Origin: JACJYE01 sp964432875
GTDB taxonomy: Bacteria; Bacteroidota; Bacteroidia; Chitinophagales; Saprospiraceae
Length of the DNA stretch: 8,014 nt
NCBI GenBank assembly: GCA_964432875.1
Contig: CAYSPJ010000183.1
Span: 1-8,014 of the forward strand
Reading direction: 5' to 3'
Shown: positions 5,698 through 8,014 of the stretch, in pieces
Numbering within the stretch: position 1 is the first letter of the stretch
Layout: each line of letters opens with the position of its first letter
The notes under the pieces: generated by a model
Database searches by the model: none
The model's input: only the letters and a program-made list of their open reading frames with translations
What the model was told of the DNA's origin: nothing
Made by a program: the position numbers and the translations under genes

Positions 5698-6453
5698 ATG
5701 CTAACAATCAAAGACCTACGCGTATCTATAGAGGACAAAGAAATCCTCCGGGGCATCAACCTCGAGGTGAAGCCGGGCGAAGTACACGCCATCATGGGGC
5801 CCAACGGCTCCGGCAAGAGCACCCTAGCCAACGTCTTGGCCGGGCGCGAAGAATACGAAATCACTGGCGGCAGCATCACCTACCAGGGGCAAAACCTGTT
5901 TGAGATGGAAGTCGATGAGCGCGCCCAGGCCGGCATCTTCCTGGCTTTCCAGTACCCGGTAGAAATACCCGGGGTGAGCACTTCCAACTTCCTCAAAAGC
6001 ACCCTCAACGCCGTGCGCAAAGCCCAGGGCAAAGAGGAGCTCAACGCCGTGCAGATGCTCAAGTTCATCCGTGAGAAAATCAAAATGGTGGGCATGGATG
6101 AAAAGCTGCTCTCCCGCTCCCTCAACGAAGGTTTCTCCGGCGGCGAGAAAAAACGCAACGAAATGCTCCAGATGGCCCTGCTGGAACCCCAACTTGCCAT
6201 CCTGGACGAAACGGACTCCGGCCTGGATATCGATGCCCTGCGCATCGTCTCCGAAGCCGTCAACCAACTGCGCAGCCCAGAGCGCTCCTTTATCATCGTG
6301 ACCCACTACCAGCGCCTGCTCAACTACATCGTGCCCGATTTCGTGCACGTGCTGCACAACGGCCAGATTATCAAATCGGGCGATAAGAGCCTGGCACTCC
6401 AGTTGGAAGACCAAGGCTACGATTGGGTCAAAGAAGAAGCCGCTGCTATGTAA
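5698..6453 (+). CDS. sufC: Fe-S cluster assembly ATPase SufC
   Basis: The protein has 251 residues, the normal length for SufC, a soluble ABC-type ATPase that powers conformational change in the SufBCD scaffold and is not a transporter. Motifs in order: Walker A GPNGSGKST (34-42), Q-loop Q85 in LAFQYP, the ABC signature in the SufC form FSGGEKKRNEMLQM (146-159), Walker B LAILDETDSGLD (166-177, with catalytic E171), and the H-loop histidine H203 in IVTHYQRLL. The ETDSGLDIDAL segment and the GEKKRNE signature distinguish SufC from transport ABC ATPases. The ATG at 5698 has an A-rich leader. It lies 170 bp after sufB, unusually far for a suf operon, with a repeat-filled spacer, and 65 bp before sufD. 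It is probably co-transcribed, although no promoter consensus was found in the spacer to test that either way. Confidence 0.98.
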   Translation: MLTIKDLRVSIEDKEILRGINLEVKPGEVHAIMGPNGSGKSTLANVLAGREEYEITGGSITYQGQNLFEMEVDERAQAGIFLAFQYPVEIPGVSTSNFLKSTLNAVRKAQGKEELNAVQMLKFIREKIKMVGMDEKLLSRSLNEGFSGGEKKRNEMLQMALLEPQLAILDETDSGLDIDALRIVSEAVNQLRSPERSFIIVTHYQRLLNYIVPDFVHVLHNGQIIKSGDKSLALQLEDQGYDWVKEEAAAM

Positions 6454-6483
6454 TCCCCTTAAAGGGTGACATCATTCAACGAG

Positions 6484-6495
6484 GGGCGCAAGCCC
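6484..6495 (+). other. Small GCAA-tetraloop hairpin in the sufD leader
   Basis: GGGC (6484-6487) and GCCC (6492-6495) enclose GCAA, a stable GNRA-type tetraloop, 23 bp before the sufD start codon. The stem is only 4 bp, so it may be chance. The rest of the 65-bp sufC-sufD spacer shows nothing else notable. Confidence 0.25.
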
Positions 6496-6518
6496 ATCAA
6501 GGATAACGAATATCAACC

Positions 6519-7862
6519 ATGCAACCAACCATCATACCAGACCGGCAGGTAGAAGCCAAAAGCCAATTTAAGGCGCTCTTTGCGCAATACGAAAACCAGC
6601 TCAACGGGCAGCGGGGCAACCCCTGGCACCAATTCCAGCAACAAGCCATGGCTAAGCTGGATGAGTTGAGCTTCCCCACCCGCCGCGACGAAAACTGGAA
6701 ATATACCAGCGTCAACAAAATCCTGCAGCAGCAGTATGCCGAGAGCAGTAGCCCCGCTATCAGCCTGGCCGATATCCAGCCCTTCCTGGTCGATGGCCTG
6801 GATTGCCACCGGCTGGTGTTTGTCAACGGCATCCTCCAGGAAGCGCTCTCGGACCTGGGCAGCCTGCCCCCTGGCTTCACCGTGTTGGATTTGGCCGCCG
6901 CCCTTGCCGACCAGCGCTATGCCGCCCCGGTAAAAGCTCAGTTAGAGGCCATCCTGGCTTACCAGGGCACGCCCTTCCGGGCCCTGAATGCCGCTTTTAG
7001 CCGCCACGGCCTGCTCATCCACGCCGCCCGCAATACAGTGGCGAAAAAGCCGCTCTACCTCTTGCACCTGGCCGCCCCCGGCAGTGCGCCTACCTTCAGC
7101 AACCACCTCAATATCGTGGCAGCCGAAGCTAATAGCGAACTGTCCGTCATCGAAGCCCTCTTTGAGCTGCCCGGCAGCCAGGGCCCCTATTTCAACAACC
7201 TCGCCAACCGCTTTGCCGTAGGGGAAAACGCCCACGTGCACCACTACCGCCTCCAACAGGAAGGCCTACAGGGCGCCCTCATCAGCAATATCGATGTGAG
7301 CCAGCAGCGCGACAGCTCCTTCTCCTCCCATACCGTCGACCTGGGTGGCGGCCTGGTGCGCAACAACCTCAATACCGTACTGCACGGGCAGGGTACCAGC
7401 ACCAACTACTGGGGGACTTACTTCGCTAAAGGCGAACAACATATCGACAACCAGACCTTCATCGATCACGCCGTGCCGCATTGCGTGAGCAATGAGCTCT
7501 ACAAAGGCATCCTGACCGATAAAGCCAGCGGGGTCTTCAACGGCAAAGTCATGGTGCGCAAAGACGCCCAGAAGACCAACGCCTTCCAGCAAAACGCCAG
7601 CCTGGTGCTCTCCGATAAAGCTTCGATGGACACCAAGCCGGAGCTGGAAATCTTCGCCGACGATGTGCGCTGCAGCCATGGCGCTACCATTGGCCAACTG
7701 GATGAGGGCGCGGTCTTCTACCTGCGCTCCCGCGGCCTGCCCGACAACCAGGCCCGCGCCATCCTCCAACACGCTTTCCTGGCAGAAGTAACTGAAAATA
7801 TACCCCTGGAACCGCTGCGCAATTTCGCCGAGCAGCTGATCCACCAGAAATTTGAATCGTAA
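6519..7862 (+). CDS. sufD: Fe-S cluster assembly protein SufD
   Basis: The protein has 447 residues, slightly longer than E. coli SufD (423). It is the SufB-like partner in the SufBC2D scaffold, needed for iron entry and complex integrity. The N-terminal helical region contains the family motif PTRRDENWKYTSVNKIL (53-69). The central part is a poorly conserved beta-helix. The C-terminal core is strongly SufD-like: GKVMVRKDAQKTNAFQQNASL (from 342), DTKPELEIFADDVRCSHGATIGQLDE (from 371), and FYLRSRGLPDNQARAILQHAF (from 400). H387 in CSHGAT corresponds to E. coli SufD H360, which faces the SufB cysteine at the cluster-forming interface; C385 lies two residues before it. The ATG at 6519 is supported by the motif spacing. 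It follows sufC by 65 bp on the same strand, consistent with one operon. The next gene expected in many Bacteroidota suf clusters is the cysteine desulfurase sufS, but it is not visible here. Confidence 0.97.
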   Translation: MQPTIIPDRQVEAKSQFKALFAQYENQLNGQRGNPWHQFQQQAMAKLDELSFPTRRDENWKYTSVNKILQQQYAESSSPAISLADIQPFLVDGLDCHRLVFVNGILQEALSDLGSLPPGFTVLDLAAALADQRYAAPVKAQLEAILAYQGTPFRALNAAFSRHGLLIHAARNTVAKKPLYLLHLAAPGSAPTFSNHLNIVAAEANSELSVIEALFELPGSQGPYFNNLANRFAVGENAHVHHYRLQQEGLQGALISNIDVSQQRDSSFSSHTVDLGGGLVRNNLNTVLHGQGTSTNYWGTYFAKGEQHIDNQTFIDHAVPHCVSNELYKGILTDKASGVFNGKVMVRKDAQKTNAFQQNASLVLSDKASMDTKPELEIFADDVRCSHGATIGQLDEGAVFYLRSRGLPDNQARAILQHAFLAEVTENIPLEPLRNFAEQLIHQKFES

Positions 7863-8014
7863 TGTAAGTAATACACCTGCTGCAAAAAGTTGCGCCAGTT
7901 GAGGAAACTCCGGGATGAGAGGAGAGGGTTGGGCTTGGGGGATAGGGTTTTAGTGGATGATGACCTCATTAACCTATTAACACATGAGCGCAAAAGCATT
8001 GCCATCTCCCCCGC
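7863..8014. other. Spacer after sufD, possibly containing the start of a further gene
   Basis: No clear terminator, RNA gene or consensus -7 element is seen. The middle is G-rich (about 7908-7960), followed by an AT-rich stretch with two ATTAAC words. An ATG at 7984 opens a frame reading MSAKALPSPP up to the window edge. Ten residues are too few to recognise a protein, so the frame is noted but not called as a gene. Confidence 0.3.

Noticed and set aside
7984..8014. Start of a new gene (MSAKALPSPP)
   Set aside because: Ten codons at the window edge without a recognisable motif or clear promoter are not enough to call a gene.

Overview
The window looks like a chromosomal segment of an aerobic Bacteroidota bacterium, probably from the Saprospiraceae/Lewinella-like side of the phylum. 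That placement is an inference from four things: TAnnTTTG-type -7 promoter elements, A-rich leaders with no clear Shine-Dalgarno sequence, the style of the SUF proteins, and intergenic spacers packed with short repeats. It cannot be proven from this sequence alone. Coding regions are GC-rich, with C strongly preferred at third codon positions. The spacers are more AT-rich.

Layout. Positions 1-83 hold three consecutive small hairpins. A secreted M24-family metallopeptidase is on the minus strand (84-1451). It diverges from a small single-domain rhodanese (1563-1862), which has its own -7-like element. After the rhodanese come inverted GTTAAAG heptamers that run directly into a 100-N assembly gap (1925-2024). 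Beyond the gap is a short lipoprotein with a formylglycine-generating-enzyme (FGE/SUMF1) fold (2068-2820), then a cytosolic endonuclease/exonuclease/phosphatase-family protein (2913-3872). A 200-bp AT-rich spacer follows, carrying an 8-bp inverted repeat that could be an operator.

The right half is a SUF iron-sulfur cluster assembly operon: sufB (4073-5527), sufC (5698-6453) and sufD (6519-7862). Their products form the SufBCD scaffold complex. SufC is the ATPase, and SufB with SufD forms the beta-helical core on which clusters are built. No sufS, sufE or sufT is visible in the window; the cysteine desulfurase may lie beyond the right edge. The operon is unusual in its 170-bp sufB-sufC spacer. 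In order, that spacer holds a hairpin, a 28-bp perfect palindrome, a 15-bp tandem repeat (three full copies plus a part) and a second hairpin whose arms match the first.

Overall verdict: the genes are recognisable families in ordinary arrangements, and I do not see a convincing new multi-gene system. The points most worth a second look are the repeat-filled sufB-sufC spacer, the inverted heptamers at the assembly gap, and the lipidated FGE-like protein that keeps the catalytic cysteine pair while having diverged around it.
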